Positions 48,201 through 60,346 of a DNA stretch of 64,000 bases are shown in pieces. Origin of the DNA: Nannochloropsis oceanica (lineage: Eukaryota; Sar; Eustigmatophyceae; Eustigmatales; Monodopsidaceae); assembly GCA_004519485.1 (NCBI GenBank), contig CP038117.1, positions 558,001 through 622,000 of the forward strand, given 5' to 3'. The number at the start of each line of letters is the position of its first letter. Positions within the stretch are counted from its first letter, which is position 1. Below the pieces are notes generated by a model, which was not told where the DNA came from, did not search any database, and was given only the letters and a program-made list of their open reading frames with translations. A program made the position numbers and the translations under genes.

Positions 48201-50409
48201 TATCCGCCTGCGGCGCGAGGCAGCAGAGCAGCTTGATCGACGAAAGGTGGAAGAAGACCAGCGACAGGAACAACAGCAGCAGCTGTTGATACGTGAAGGC
48301 GCGCATATGCTCTGTCCCGTAAGTGGAGATGATGCAGCTGTTACTGCTCTTGCCGCTCTTAACGCTCCTGTGTCAATAGCTGACGCGGTACAAGGAGGAT
48401 CTGTGGAAGCAGATGGGAATAAGAGGAGCGAAAGGGAGGCACTGACAAAGCGGGAGCTCATAAAAAGCGCAGTTCAGGAGAAGAAGGCACAAATCCGGCG
48501 ATACATCGAGCAGTTGGCAGACAAGTACTTAGATATCAATGAGACCTGGAAGCGGAAGCAGCCAGGGGCAGACGACGACGAAGAACACGGGCACTTCCTG
48601 CAGGATTCCATGCGCACGACCCGGACCTTCGCGGCATCGCAGCGCTCCTCCTACCCGAGCGGCGGGGGTGGGGATCGGACGTCTTCGCGCTCTGGTGGAC
48701 TGTCCTCATCCCGCGGCGGAGACTTTGCCGCCAGCGAGTATGATGTGGCTCTGATGGCGCGAGGTATCGAGGAGAAAGAGAAGATGAAGCTACGGATGGA
48801 TCTGGGTGGCGCCACGGTGCCCGCCATGTTGCTGGTGCCCGAACTTCGCGGCCGGTTCGAATTCCTGGACACGTCGAATGCCCTCCTTACCACAGATGGA
48901 GAGCCTATGCGCTGCGCGGGCCGAGGCTTGCGGGAGAAGTGTTCGGGTGCATGCAATTGCCCATTGGGCGTGGAGCGGCAGAGCCGGTACGTTAACCCCT
49001 GGTCGGACATGGAGAAGTGCATCTTCTTGGACAAGTTCCTACAGTACCCTAAGAATTTTCGCAAGATCGCTTCCTTCCTGCGTCGCAAGAGCACGCACGA
49101 CGCCATCGAGTTCTACTACGACTCCAAACAGTGCATCAACTACAAGGCACTGCTCAAGGAGAACGAGGCGCGCCGCCGTGGTACTGAACACGAGCTGGTA
49201 TGGCTCAAGCAGGCCGCTCGACAGGTCGGGGCCACGGTCGACCTACGCTACGACAGCAACGACCGTGAGATTGTGCGTTTGTACCCGCCCGCCAACGACT
49301 ACCTCTACACCACCTTCCACAAGCACCCCGGCAGTCGTCCTTTTCACCACACGGCCTCCCAGCGCCTGCAGCATGGGCAGAGTCGAGGGGGCAGGGTTAG
49401 GGCCACATCCCCGTCTTCGTCCTCCTACGCCTTTTCTGCCCAATCCCAGGCCCAGGTTTTTGGCGGGGAGGCTACATCATCGACCGAATCTAGCTCGACA
49501 GCCTACGGCACGGCATCCGCAACGAAATCTTCATTCGGCTTCGACGTAGAGATGACCAGCGCCGTCAGTAGAACCAGCAGCACCAATAGCAGCCATGCCA
49601 AAGACTTGGCGTCTTGCTTCCCAGCAGGCCCACGACGAGGAGGGGAGATTATGGGGTTACCGGCATCCTCGCCACGCGCAGGCGGGTCGCGACAGATGGA
49701 GGAGGAGGATTCCGAGGGGAAAAAAGTGATGACGAAATGGACGGAAGAGGAGAAGCAGAAGGCAATCCAATTGCTGGAGGTGTACGGCAAGCAGTGGGCT
49801 CTCATTTCCGGCGAGATGGGTGGGACCAAGAAGCCGGAACAGATCAAGAATTTTTTTAGTGTGAGTCTTGTATGGTTTGCATCGACAGTGTACTGTAGGA
49901 ATGATCTCGTTTTCGCCATTGTAATACGTTTGCATGTACACGCATGCCTCAGTTTGTCACTCACTAATGCTTTTACACTCACAGAATTACAAGAAGAAGT
50001 ACCGCCTGGACGAACGCCTGCCACCGTCTTTACCGGGGCAGCGACGGAGGGAACCCAAGCGCGCCAAGTCTCCGCCGCCTCCGACGATGCCCATGCCCCC
50101 CCTTCTCTCTCAACAGGAGGCTGTTCCCGTACGATCAAGTGCGATGCACTCGCAAGTGATGGCCATGCTTGGCGCTCCTGGAGAGGCCATATCGCTCCCG
50201 CGCTACGTCGTGCATGTGGCTCCAGGCGACGATGCCCAGGCGGCGATCATGGTACATTTGGGCTCTCACCAGCACCAGCGGCCATATCAGTCGCAGCAGC
50301 AGCAGTGGGAACAGCAGCACTTTCAGTCGCAGCAAGTTGCCCAGCAACAGGAGCAACAGCAGACATACCACTTACAGCACAGCAGCACCAGCATCACCGC
50401 TCAGCTGCC

Positions 50410-50442
<33 letters not shown>

Positions 50443-50683
50443 TCTCAACCACTACCATCATGACATCCCCACTGATGGAGTGCCCCAGCAGCAGCAGCAA
50501 CAACAACAGTCATTGCCACCGGGCACCGTCCAAGAGATACAACAGGAGCAAGCAAGGGGGCAGTTTGTCAACGTGGAGTACCCGCAGGGGATTCATGAAG
50601 CAGTAACGGCTGTTATGGACGTCGCGGCAGCCCAGCACGCGGGCAACGGAGGGAATGGAGGAGGAAAGGACAAGACATCATGA
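45250..50683 (+). CDS. NCoR/SMRT-like double-SANT chromatin protein
   Basis: Five exons are proposed: 45250-45308, 45529-45830, 45932-46127, 46215-49860 and 49985-50683. They keep frame throughout and give about 1,633 residues. The first half is low-complexity (Ser, Gln, Arg). Residues about 1113-1165 form SANT1 (NPWSDMEKCIFLDKFLQYP, then FRKIASFLRRKSTHDAIEFY), which matches the NCoR/SMRT/plant POWERDRESS type. Residues about 1355-1410 form SANT2 (TKWTEEEKQKAIQLLEVYGK, continuing across the last intron into NYKKKYRLD). Such proteins scaffold class I histone deacetylases. The C-terminus is rich in Gln, with runs of up to nine CAG codons. The first exon is inferred from a good donor and a strong pyrimidine-rich acceptor; the domain exons are secure. 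Confidence 0.85.
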
Positions 50684-51319
50684 GAGGGAAGGGTGCGAAA
50701 GAGAGCAGGGGGAAGTGTAGCTATGACATGTACAAATCCATCCTGTGTCCGACGTCTGTATATAGAGCACCCTGCAAAGGAAAGAAAGCAACACTAAGCA
50801 CGCAGCGTCTCACCGTAGAAGGCAGAGCTCGCGGGATGGCGTTTGTATTTTTTTTCTTCTTGTCTTGTGTCTTGTTTTGATTGACTGATTCTTTCATGAG
50901 TTCAATGTAGACCATGATTGAGCCTCTTAAATTATCGAAATATTTAAACGGGTCATCAGCAACCACTTGCAAGATATGTGGGGGAGACTGTGCCACAATG
51001 GTTAGGGTAGGGGCCGCGTGTATATCTTGGTTGAAAAGACCGCAGCAGGTCTTCAAACGAGTTTTGTTTTGACGGACATAGCCGAGCATCGATCGCTTGG
51101 CGCTAACCCAGCGTTCGCTCGTCCTCAACTCCTTCCTTAACCTCCTCCGGGCGAAGCCTGGTGAACGTCACCCCGTTCACCGATGCTTTTTTGGGCAAAG
51201 GCCAAAGCCCGCAGTTGTGTTGAGTGTCAGCAACTCATTCTCTTTCTTTCCTTCACAGGCAAAATTAAGCGGGCACTGTCTCCAGTGGCCTTAGCTAAGG
51301 TTCGCTGGCCTGCTGTAGG
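50684..51319. other. Intergenic, no gene recognised
   Basis: 3' flank of the SANT gene and 5' flank of MED14. Open frames on either strand here show no family resemblance. Confidence 0.35.
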
Positions 51320-54300
51320 ATGATGGTCAAGCTTGCGGACCTCCTCCACCGGGTGCTCGACCGGGCACATGAAGAGCTGCATGCCCTGGTCACGCGGACG
51401 GTATGGAGAAGAGACACTCTAAGTGCACTTGGTGGGGGGAAAAGCTCTTTTCGTTGACCGTTCCACTTCTCCGTTCCTCCACGCCTCCCTCCTCACCACA
51501 ATTTCTACAGCTCCCTGGCCAAGACTACGAGGACCGACGCACAGAAATAACCAAGTATGTGCACTACACACGGCGTGCCTTGGTTCAGCTCTTCGTCCTA
51601 TTGGAATGGCTTTCGAAGCAGAATGATGCCATGGATACGGTCATGGACGGCGCAATTTTCCTCCAGTCTGAGGCACAACAGGTGTGTCCCACCAACGAGA
51701 GAGAAATATGGTTTCGCTGCCACAGTGGCCAAGTTGGCGCATTTTAATTGCTCCATTTTTTTTCGTCTCATATCCCCTCGTTCAGGCCCAGATCGCTTTG
51801 GACCGTCTTTTCTACATGCATCGGGACCTTTTTCGCAAGCAGGTGGCGACCCGGCCCTATGATTTAGCCACTGCCATTGACGTCTTGGCCCTTGGCACGA
51901 CGTTTGGCCGCTTTCCCAGGTAAGGGGCCATTTGAAGTACTCTTGTTTTCGAGTTAAGGGCCTTACATAGTAATCAAAATATGAAATGCTGATCTACTCT
52001 TCTTTTTAATCGCGATACACAGAGAGTTGAACTTGTCGCGATCGACGGCTGTGGACAAGGATGGAATTTCGGAACTTGAGGTGCGTGTGCGTTGTACTTA
52101 TCCAAGAGGGACTGAGAGTACAGCTGGTGGTTGCACTCATCGATCATTCTTCCTTTTTTACGTCCCGATTAGTTGAATCATGCCATCCACTCCAGCCTCA
52201 TAATTCGCGAGAAAGTTCCTGCGCAGTATGCGTATGCGCGCGTAGAGGAGGGCACGTTGCAATTGGTCGACGCTGACAACTTTGCTCTCTCGCTGATGTT
52301 GGAGTACCCCGAACCAGCATCGGCACCCTGGCGTCTCTTGGACATCCAGATACTCCTTTCGCCCCAGGTAACACAAGCCGAGATATCTCATTTACAGGAT
52401 TTGCCTTTGTCTTACCTCCCCGTTCCTGTGTCTAATACTTCGTTTCTATCTGTGATCCAGGGAGGAAATGATAGGCATGGCAACAATTTCCACTCTTTGA
52501 AGCCGGACCTAGAGCAGATGAAGCAGCTTTTTTCCCTGGTGATACCCATCCTGGTAAGTCAGACATTTATAGGGGGAAGGACATTACCTACTCCTGTGGT
52601 TATTCCCTCGTCGATCTCACGACAGTATTAACTCAACTTAATGAGAGGGAAGAAGATTGTTAACTCAGATATGACGTTTCCGACTTCATGAAAGGAAAAT
52701 GACTCCGTGCCGCTTCTCAGTACTTACAAGCTCTGCCGCTCGTTCTGCAACGCCCTGAGGCTAGAGATGCTGGCGCTTCAGGCCAAAGAGCTCGCCAAAG
52801 GTAGGCGGGGAGGGGAGATCAATACGCGGCGGATAACGTGTGAGCTTCGTATTATTTCAATCCTTATCCTTTCTTGTCCTTGTCCTATCTCTTACTTGCA
52901 GGCACCTGGCAAGGCCATTTACATGTGGACGATTCATCTTTGGGCCGGCTGGAGATAACCATGTGGAAAGGTGTCTATTTGCATGCGGAGCAAGAATTCG
53001 ATGGAGCAGCAATAGCAGAAGTGGATGCGAATAAAAATGAGGATAAGAAAGTGGGAGTGAAGGCTGTTGCTGAGATATGTGGTTGTATTCTCCGACTTTG
53101 GCTTGACGAAGAGAACGGAATGCGCCATTTGCGCGCTACTTGCTCGTATTGCCCAGCCTCTGAAGGTATAACTTCAACCTATCTGAGCGCTCAAGTGTCG
53201 AACTCGCTTTCTCACGGATTTTTTGGTTTCCTTATTCAAATGTCCTATCTCTCTTAGGTCTACTGAAGAAAGCCGAAGAGGTGACTTTTCACCTGAGTGT
53301 CAAGAGATCTCATATTTCTGCGTCTTCTTTGCTGCTGCAGGCCTTCCGCCTCCTGGTGCCTCATCGTTTACAGGTGGTGCAGGACTTATTGAAGCAAGAT
53401 GCAGTCCTGCGAAGCCTGGCTCAGAGGGGCAGTATACAAATTATTCGCCTTAGTTCGAGCTTGCAGCTGAAGGTCTGGGGAAGTCACCTGGGCCTCGATG
53501 TCGATCGCAAGTCGGGCCGTTTCATCGTGTGCGCGCCTTCATGCAGGTACCAAAACTCGCATTTCTTTGTCCGCGCCGTGTTGTCTGAGGGCAACATTAA
53601 TGCTATTTCATGCTTTCCCCTCATAAATTCCCTCAGCGGTGCCTACCCTGCAGGAGAGCTTGGGGACCTCTTGCGGGAATGGCAGGCCTCCCTTGGGGAC
53701 TGTAGCACCGATGCATCTTTCGGCTTTGCCATTGGGCTTTTCCACGGCATTGTTCGGCACCTTTTCCTCCGACACCTCGAAGTTTTGGCATGCACCCACT
53801 ATGACTTGGCATGCGATCGGCGATGGAATAAGTTGTGGTCCTCCAACCTTAAGGTAAGGGATGTAATTGGGGTTCTGGGTGTATTTGAGGGTGTTTGGAC
53901 TTGGGTGTTCCCTCGATTCTTATGTTTCCATCAATTTTTGATCCCCATCTCGCCCCTCTCCTCCAATTGAAGAGCAACGATAAAGACAAAGAGCAGACCG
54001 GTTTGGCATTGCGGGCCAAGGCCTCGACTTTCTTCGTTCTGAATGCTAGGAGCGGATTGCTGAAGGGCGAAAGACACACAGGTTTGGGCGCGCTTGGAGA
54101 GGAGTGGGATTTCTTGGAGATTGAGTTGGGTGACCTGGGGGTAGGAGACCCGGTCCCATGCGCATACCTGGTGATGGCCTCATTGTCTAGACGGTCAGCT
54201 CGAGTATCGCCCATCCGCGCACGCCTCCTGCTGGATGTTCCGATCATCGATGGGGCTACTTATGAGTCGTGGCTTGGCCAGGTGTTGGCGAAGGCAAGAG

Positions 54301-55404
54301 AGTCCATGAAAGCTCGGTTGGTGCTTGATGCAGCTACCACGGTACGTTAAGTAAAGGACGAAATGGAGGAGATGACTGTAATCTCACTATTTCTCTTCCT
54401 CTATCCAGGCGTTGGACCTTCCTAGGGTAAGAGGCGGTTGCATACAGCATGTATTGAAGCGCGAATGGGTGATGTTGGAATTGGGCGAGTCACAGGGAAG
54501 TAAAAGCACTAAAGAAGGCAGGCTGACGAGTCTCTCAGTAGTACGCAGTACCGAGCACGAATGGATATGGAATGTTGGTCTTTCTGCGTTGGAGCTTTCG
54601 GGCCTCCTCCCACGGAGTGACGATACGACCTTCACAAATAATGATAAAGTTCTGCGGATAATGCACCGATGTGGCGGCGTTGCCGGCGTCCTCGAAGTCA
54701 CCTTTGCAGGAGGTTGGGATCCACTCGTCCACGCCCTGAAGCTCGCTGAAGTCGTGACCACCGTGGCTCAGCTTTCCTGGATGGTCGCCTCGTTTCCCTC
54801 TGACACGCGCCTCGGGATCGTGTTGGGTGGCAGGGAAAGCAACATGCCTCTACCTCTTCACAAAATTCCTTTCCGACACACAAGCGGTCTTGCAGGCACC
54901 CTGTGCCACAGGGCATTTCAACAGACCTCAGAGACAATACAGGTGGGCCTCAACGAGGCCGGGCGCTTCTTCCTCTCCTTCGCAGACCCTCTTTTGAACC
55001 AGGTGCACGGAGCATGGGGCCTCGTGGAAGATGAATTTTGCCGTTCATTGAATTTCGGGCAGCTCCTGCAGCGAATTGAAATGTGGGCAAATCCATTGCA
55101 GACCCTGGCGAGGGCCTTGCAGGACTATTTTCCTCTCCACAATTTCGACGTGGTGCCTTGGTCTGTGGCTAGCCTGGCAGTCACGTGCAGGGGGTCTCCA
55201 ACCGAAGGCTTGCTTTTGCTCACGGTTGCTTCCCCTGGCTTGGAACACAGCCAATCGGGAGTGGTAAGACTGACGTTCCAGGACATGGGAGGGGTGGTGC
55301 GAGGGGGGGGGGGCACGCGGGAGTGGGCGGCGCACGAATTCAATGCGGACGAAGTGGTCGGGATTGTAAGATTATGCTTTGGCATCTCGCCTCTGGAAAA
55401 ATAA
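51320..55404 (+). CDS. MED14: Mediator complex subunit 14 (MED14/Rgr1)
   Basis: A multi-exon gene of about 1,000 residues. It starts MMVKLADLLHRVLDRA (51320-51400), followed by exons near 51511-51681, 51786-51919 and onward; the last long exon ends at 55404. MED14 is the backbone linking head, middle and tail of Mediator in RNA polymerase II transcription. The N-terminal four-helix region is recognisable: RRTEITKYVHYTRRALVQL, LFVLLEWLSKQNDAMD, then ALDRLFYMHRDL, AIDVLALGTTFGRFPR and LEYPEPASAPWRLLDIQILL. The C-terminal two-thirds is poorly conserved, as usual in this family, and exon ends there are approximate. Confidence 0.87.
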
Positions 55405-55586
55405 AAAATGTACAGACTGGGCGAAAGTGTGACGAAACACTCAATACATTAAGAACTATGGCACTGAATAAAAAGGAATGTACATATCTATGGAGATTTC
55501 TTTTTCACCCGTTATTCGGCTCCTCCGAGCCGCATTCTGGACAGAGAATGAATGGAGGGAGATGTTTGATGTGATTTGTCTCTCAT

Positions 55587-56798
55587 TCAACAAATCACGC
55601 ACTGTTTCTTGCTCCCATTTCCCAGTGGACCTCCGCCCGCGGCCATCGCTGCCGCCGCCGCTGCCTCGGTCTGAGCCTCTTCGATACGGCGCACAATGTC
55701 CATGGCCAGCGCATTGAAGGCCTCATGCACGTTGGCTCCCGTCTTGGCCGAGGTCTCATAGAAATGTACGAAGCCAAATTCCTTGGCCATGGCGGCGCCC
55801 TGTTCGTAGGGAATTGCGCGATCGGCGAGGTCAGCCTTGTTGCCGATCAAAACTTTCACCACCTTGTCACCCGCATGCTGCTGGATATTAGCCATCCAGT
55901 AGTTTACGTTCTTGAATGAGTCCGGGTCCGCCAGGTTGTAGATTAGCGCTATGCCGTGGCTGCCCTTGTAGTATGTGCGTGTAATGACGTGCATGCGCTC
56001 CTGTCCCGCCGTGTCCCAGATCTGCACCTTCACCTTCTTCTTGCTCTCCTCCAGCGCCAGATGCCGCACCTTGAAGTCCACTCCCGCCGTACTCAATAAA
56101 CAGGGTGCAAACTCGTCCTCCGAGTACCGCATCATCAGACTTGTCTTGCCCACGCCTGTGAGAAATCAAAAAAGAGGCGAGAAGGACTTGAATTTTCAAC
56201 AGTAGGACATTCGTCAGCATATTAATTTTCAAGACCGGTACCTGAATCGCCCAGCAAAAGGATGCGTATACTCATAAATTCTGTGTACTCCGCCGCGGAC
56301 GCAGAGGATAACGAGCAGGACTCTTTGGCTGCCGCCTGCCTCCTCTTCTCCTCTAATGCCAGTAATCGCTCTTCTTCCTCGTCTTCCCTCTCTTTTAAAT
56401 GCTGTAAAATAAATTGTTTACGCCAAGAATGAGAATATGAACAACATCACTGTGAAGGGGGCAGGCAACCGTGGAATGGAAGAGTGCCCGATATACATAC
56501 CACAGAGGAGGGCTGCAAGTTGTTGACAATATTTAGTGTCTTTTGGGACAAGCCGGCCTGGCGCTTGCTGCTGGACTTGCTCCGTGATCTACCGCTGCTG
56601 CGTGGCGACGGTGCAGGCGAGGGGTGAAGCGATGAGCCTTCCCTGGGACCGGCAGTCGAAGAAGCGCGCGTGCTTGTATTAGGATGATGGGAGGCAAATT
56701 TGAGCCTGGTAGGCAAGCCCAAGCGGCCCCCACTGATCAAATATAGACATTCTTACTGTCCTCAGCACTTACCTCGCGTTCAGAGAGGCAGTCTCCAT
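55587..56798 (-). CDS. Rab-family GTPase with N-terminal coiled extension
   Basis: Exons 56798-56773, 56732-56501, 56401-56242 and 56155-55587 join in frame to 328 residues. The C-terminal 205 residues are a complete Rab: GDSGVGKTS, switch I STAGVDFKV, switch II WDTAGQERMH, NKAD, ETSAKTGANV and a C-terminal CVIC for prenylation. The sequence resembles the Rab1/Rab8/Rab10 group. About 120 residues precede it: a Ser/Pro/Arg-rich stretch (GRSRSKSSSKRQAG) and a charged helix (HLKEREDEEEERLLALEEKR). This is unusual because most Rabs start within ten residues of the P-loop strand. An internal Met (MSIRILLLGDSG) could give an ordinary-sized Rab from the same locus. Confidence 0.88.
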
Positions 56799-57659
56799 CC
56801 CTGCTGGTGGGCGTATGTGCTTGGGAGACGGGCGGAAAACCAGGTTGTATCTTTGGAAAATGGTACACCTAAGCGGTATTGGTCTGGCAGATAAATGAAG
56901 GAGCAAGGCAACACGGGAGGGGAGACTAGCTTGAGATGACCAGCCATTGGTCTCATGACTGCCGGAACGCAAGCAATAACTTTTGAGTCAAGCATGCGAT
57001 TCATCCGGGTGACATCATTATCCGAGTCCGAGTCGTTAGTTCGTTCGTTGTCGGAGATAATTTCGCCGTTCCTACATCCCTCTAGAACTATCGCATGCAA
57101 CCTGCATCCTCTGCATACGAAGGGGAGCCTTCCAACAATCAATAGTTGCACATTCATCCCTTAATTTGGTCCGAGTTTTACTAGCGACTTTGACAGGTTT
57201 TTTGATCTGTAAGTAGTTTGGTATGCGGTGAAGATAATTAGGTTTAAAACATTTTGAGACTTTCTTACAGAAAGTATCTTACAATCCTAAAATTGCCGCG
57301 TGCGACCTATCCGCGGACGAATTCAAACACAAGGGTTTACACAAGCATGCCTCCTCTCAGGATTACACACGAGGGAAAGCCTTCAAACAAAAAAAATCTG
57401 CATATTCTTCCAAGCAAAGTCCTCGAATGGCCCGTACAGGGCTAGGAGAAGGGGGGGAAAGGAGGAGGTCAGAGGGGAGGCAACTTCTCCAGCGTCCGCA
57501 TCACCTGTCGCGGTTGACCAAACTGGAGCTCATGGGGACGACCTTCTCCACGGACCATACTCCTATACACCCGCAGGATGTTGCGTGCATTGCCATCTCG
57601 AGATGCGAAGTGTTAACAGGTTTCACACCGACAGATTTCTCGGATGGATGGCATGTGAA

Positions 57660-58090
57660 ATCCCATTCCCACTCCTCTTTCCTCCTCCTTCTCTTTCTCC
57701 TTCTCCTCCTGCTACTGCTGCTTCCCCTCCCACCCATCCTCTACCTCTCATCCGCTCTTCCCTCCCTCCCACTCCTGCTCCTGCTCCCACACTTCCCCTC
57801 CAGCTCCTGCTCCTCTCCCTCCCCCTCCCCATCCTGCTGCTGCTCGTGCTAGTACTGCTCGCACTCCTCTTCGAACCCCTCCAGCATTTCTTCTTTCTCC
57901 CCCTCCTCTCCTTCCCCTCCTCTCCTTCCTTCTCCTGCTGCTTCTGCTCGTGCTCGTGCTGGTGCTGCCTTTGCTGCTTCTGCTGCCGTGGTCCATTTTC
58001 TTTCTTCCCCTTCTCCCCCTCCTTCTCCTCCCCCACCCTACTGCTTCTGCTGCTGCTGCTGCTGCTGCTCTTGCTCCCGCATAACCCCTC
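57660..58090. repeat. Pyrimidine-rich (CT/CTC/CTG) low-complexity tract
   Basis: About 430 bases of the plus strand are mostly C and T, as irregular CTC, CTT, TCC and CTG(CTG)n units, ending in a run of six CTG/CTGCTG units near 58048-58068. No exact unit dominates. Confidence 0.85.
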
Positions 58091-58508
58091 CCTCAATCCG
58101 GTCGCTTGACTTTAACAGAGGGCAATTCTGTGTTTTTGGACGGAAAATAAAGGGAGGGACACATAGAACCGCGAAAATCTGGTTATGAGGGTTGATAGTC
58201 CTACTCAAAGGATCACGACTCCACAGACCAAGGCATACAAACAAAGACGATGTCCGCATAGAAGTTCGTCGCCCCTAGGAAGGCGTGCTAAGATAAAAGT
58301 GGGTAGGATGGGGCTACGAAAAGTGGGCGCCCATGATTCATCCTGGTGGTGAACAGATGTGTAAAGGGCAAGCAAGGTGCCCCCTCTGGTCCAATGACTG
58401 TTCTTATGAAGCGCACAGTGTGGTCCGCGGCACAAGGGGAAAAGTAGGTTGTCGCGCGGAGCTGGACAGGGAAACGATGGTAGGAGGCCGGTGTGGCGCA
58501 GGAAGGAA

Positions 58509-58551
58509 ATGCTGTGCAAGGGAGGCGGCGCCACGCACGCTTGTCTCGGCG
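58509..58551 (+). repeat. Imperfect 43-bp direct repeat, first copy
   Basis: Begins aatgctgtgcaagggaggcg and ends gtctcggc. It matches 58705-58747 with about five mismatches, 196 bp apart. Confidence 0.7.
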
Positions 58552-58704
58552 CCCACTGTCACTCTGGTGTTGCCACTGTGTTATTGTTCGCTTCCAGGCT
58601 GGCGTAGGGGGCCATCTGTGGGAGTGTGGGTGTGGGGGATGTGGCGGTGGGTTGGTGTCGGTGGTGGATATGGTGGCGGCGGCAGTAAAAAAAGCAGCGA
58701 GCCA

Positions 58705-58747
58705 AATGCTTTGCAGCGGAGGCGGTGCCATGCACGCTCGTCTCGGC
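58705..58747 (+). repeat. Imperfect 43-bp direct repeat, second copy
   Basis: Begins aatgctttgcagcggaggcg and ends gtctcggc; partner at 58509-58551. Confidence 0.7.
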
Positions 58748-59356
58748 TCTTGGGAGGAGGGAAGGTATTCTACTGCACCTTGTAAACCACTGTGCTGATA
58801 GTGGCAGCTGTTGCTCAATATACAACAAATAACCTGGAGTAGCATGTAGCCAACACCCTTGTACGCATGCCTCGTCCCGGACTGTCCAAAAAGCTCATCA
58901 ATATATATTTTTTAAGTAGGGAGAAGAAGTCAACGTCTTCACTTTCCGTGAGGGGAACTCAGCGAATTGTTCGGATTTGGGGCGGGATGTGCTCACAGTA
59001 TCTAACGTGATGTGCTGGCCAGATTCCACACCATGCTTTGTTTCTGCTTGACTTACATCCAAGTCCTTATACATTATTTGTTGACCTTTAAGACAACGGG
59101 ACTTTCCAGCGGGTAGCGCCTGCTTTGTCGAGGGCGCAAATACAACCCATGGAAAAAGAACCGCACGCACGCGCACGCTAGAATCCCCGAAAGATTCAAA
59201 ACAATTAGTCTAGCTTTCCCGTTTTCCCCTCGGGTTCGTGAAAATGTGCGGCCTGAAAGGCAAGATATAATATGGCGTCCACCTACATCGTCGCTGTCAC
59301 GCACAAATGATATCCTAGTAGTTGATGATTGCCAGTACTTTAATTTTGGCATTCTT

Positions 59357-60346
59357 TCAATACAAGGTACGTGCCCTGTGGCCCATATTACGTGCCCAAT
59401 GGCCCATCGTGCCTTTACGACTGCAGCCGCCCTCCATATTTTCTCCTCGTTTTTGTCGGTTCGAGGGAAGCAGTGGGCGAAAACAAATGCCACGCAAAGG
59501 AAGCGGCATATACGCCTTTTCTTGCCGAGTCTCAGGCCGCGAGAGTCTCCAAGAATTGAATTTCGAGTCATCGAAGACCGGAAGCCAGTTGCACTTCCAC
59601 GTGGCGAACGTTGTCCCCAAATTCCTCGCCGCCATATACAGAGCAGCACATGCACTCAGTGCCGCGCGGTACCGCACGCAGCAGTCAAGCCTCAAACTAT
59701 CGTTCAAATAATTCCAGGCCTTCTGAGCAAGCTCCGGGAACCCCCCCAAGATTTTGTTGTAACAGAGGACAAAGTTGTGTTGGTGGTCCATCACATTACA
59801 AAACCCGAAGCCGAGTTCTTTCAGGACGTACTCTCCGAATGTCAGGAGGGCTTCGCGCAAGTCATGGTACCGAGAAGATGTGACTTCCAGCAAGGAGGGA
59901 GGGAGGGATCGACGCCGCCGACGTATGTGATGGAAGACGAACATGACGTCGCGGGGGACCAGGGGATTCTCCTCGAGTTTGGAGGTGAGGAGGACGCAGC
60001 CCACTGCGGCGGTGAAGGCATCAAAAAGGTATGCATGGGGGGCTTTCCAAGGAGGGAGGACGGGGGGGGTTTGTGCTGTTTCGGAGATGAATACACGGCG
60101 GTAGAGAAATTGATGGAAAAGCGTTTGAACTGTGGCCATGACAACTTGGGGTGGTCAGAAAAGGATGCCGGCCTCCTGGATGAGTTCACAGTCAAAAATG
60201 CGGTGGCGACGTTCCACCGCCTCAGGCACGCCCAAGCGTTGGCTCGGAGACTCAAACAAAATATCCCGGGGCAGCAACATCACTTCGTGCCATTCTCTGT
60301 CAGCGCTGTCGTCGTCTTCCTCCTCTTCGTGCTGCCGCTGCTGCTG
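59357..60346 (-). pseudogene. CCNL: Cyclin L-like gene interrupted by an in-frame stop
   Basis: Minus-strand coding resembling cyclin L, the CDK11 partner in splicing control. From about 60346: an acidic lead (HEEEEDDDSADREWHEV), MLLPRDILFESPSQRLGVPE, ERRHRIFDCELIQEAGILF, then TGA (60155-60157), then in the same frame PPQVVMATVQTLFHQFLYRR, CVLLTSKLEENPLVPRDVM, VFHHI and AWNYLNDSLRL. In cyclin L the broken spot reads LLRLPQ; here it is LF-stop-PPQ, so three neighbouring conserved residues have changed, which argues against a single read error. The second cyclin fold ends early after WLPVFDDSKF, and no exon with the last helices was found. The gene might instead start at the ATG at 60139 and make a shortened protein. 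A pseudogene is favoured but not proven. Confidence 0.6.

Larger units (their letters stand above)
56799..59356. other. 2.5-kb gene-poor stretch with simple-sequence DNA
   Basis: No ORF here resembles a known family, and reading frames through the pyrimidine tract translate only to low-complexity Pro/Ser/Leu or Gly/Arg/Glu. It contains the CT-rich tract at 57660-58090 and a diverged direct repeat at 58509/58705, listed separately. Confidence 0.45.

Noticed and set aside
57300-58109. Open frames through the pyrimidine tract on both strands
   Set aside because: Translations are low-complexity products of the simple sequence, not protein-like.
58288-58845. 185-codon minus-strand frame containing an internal repeat
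   Set aside because: The apparent repeat is the 43-bp DNA repeat read in one frame; the rest lacks any family resemblance or splice support.
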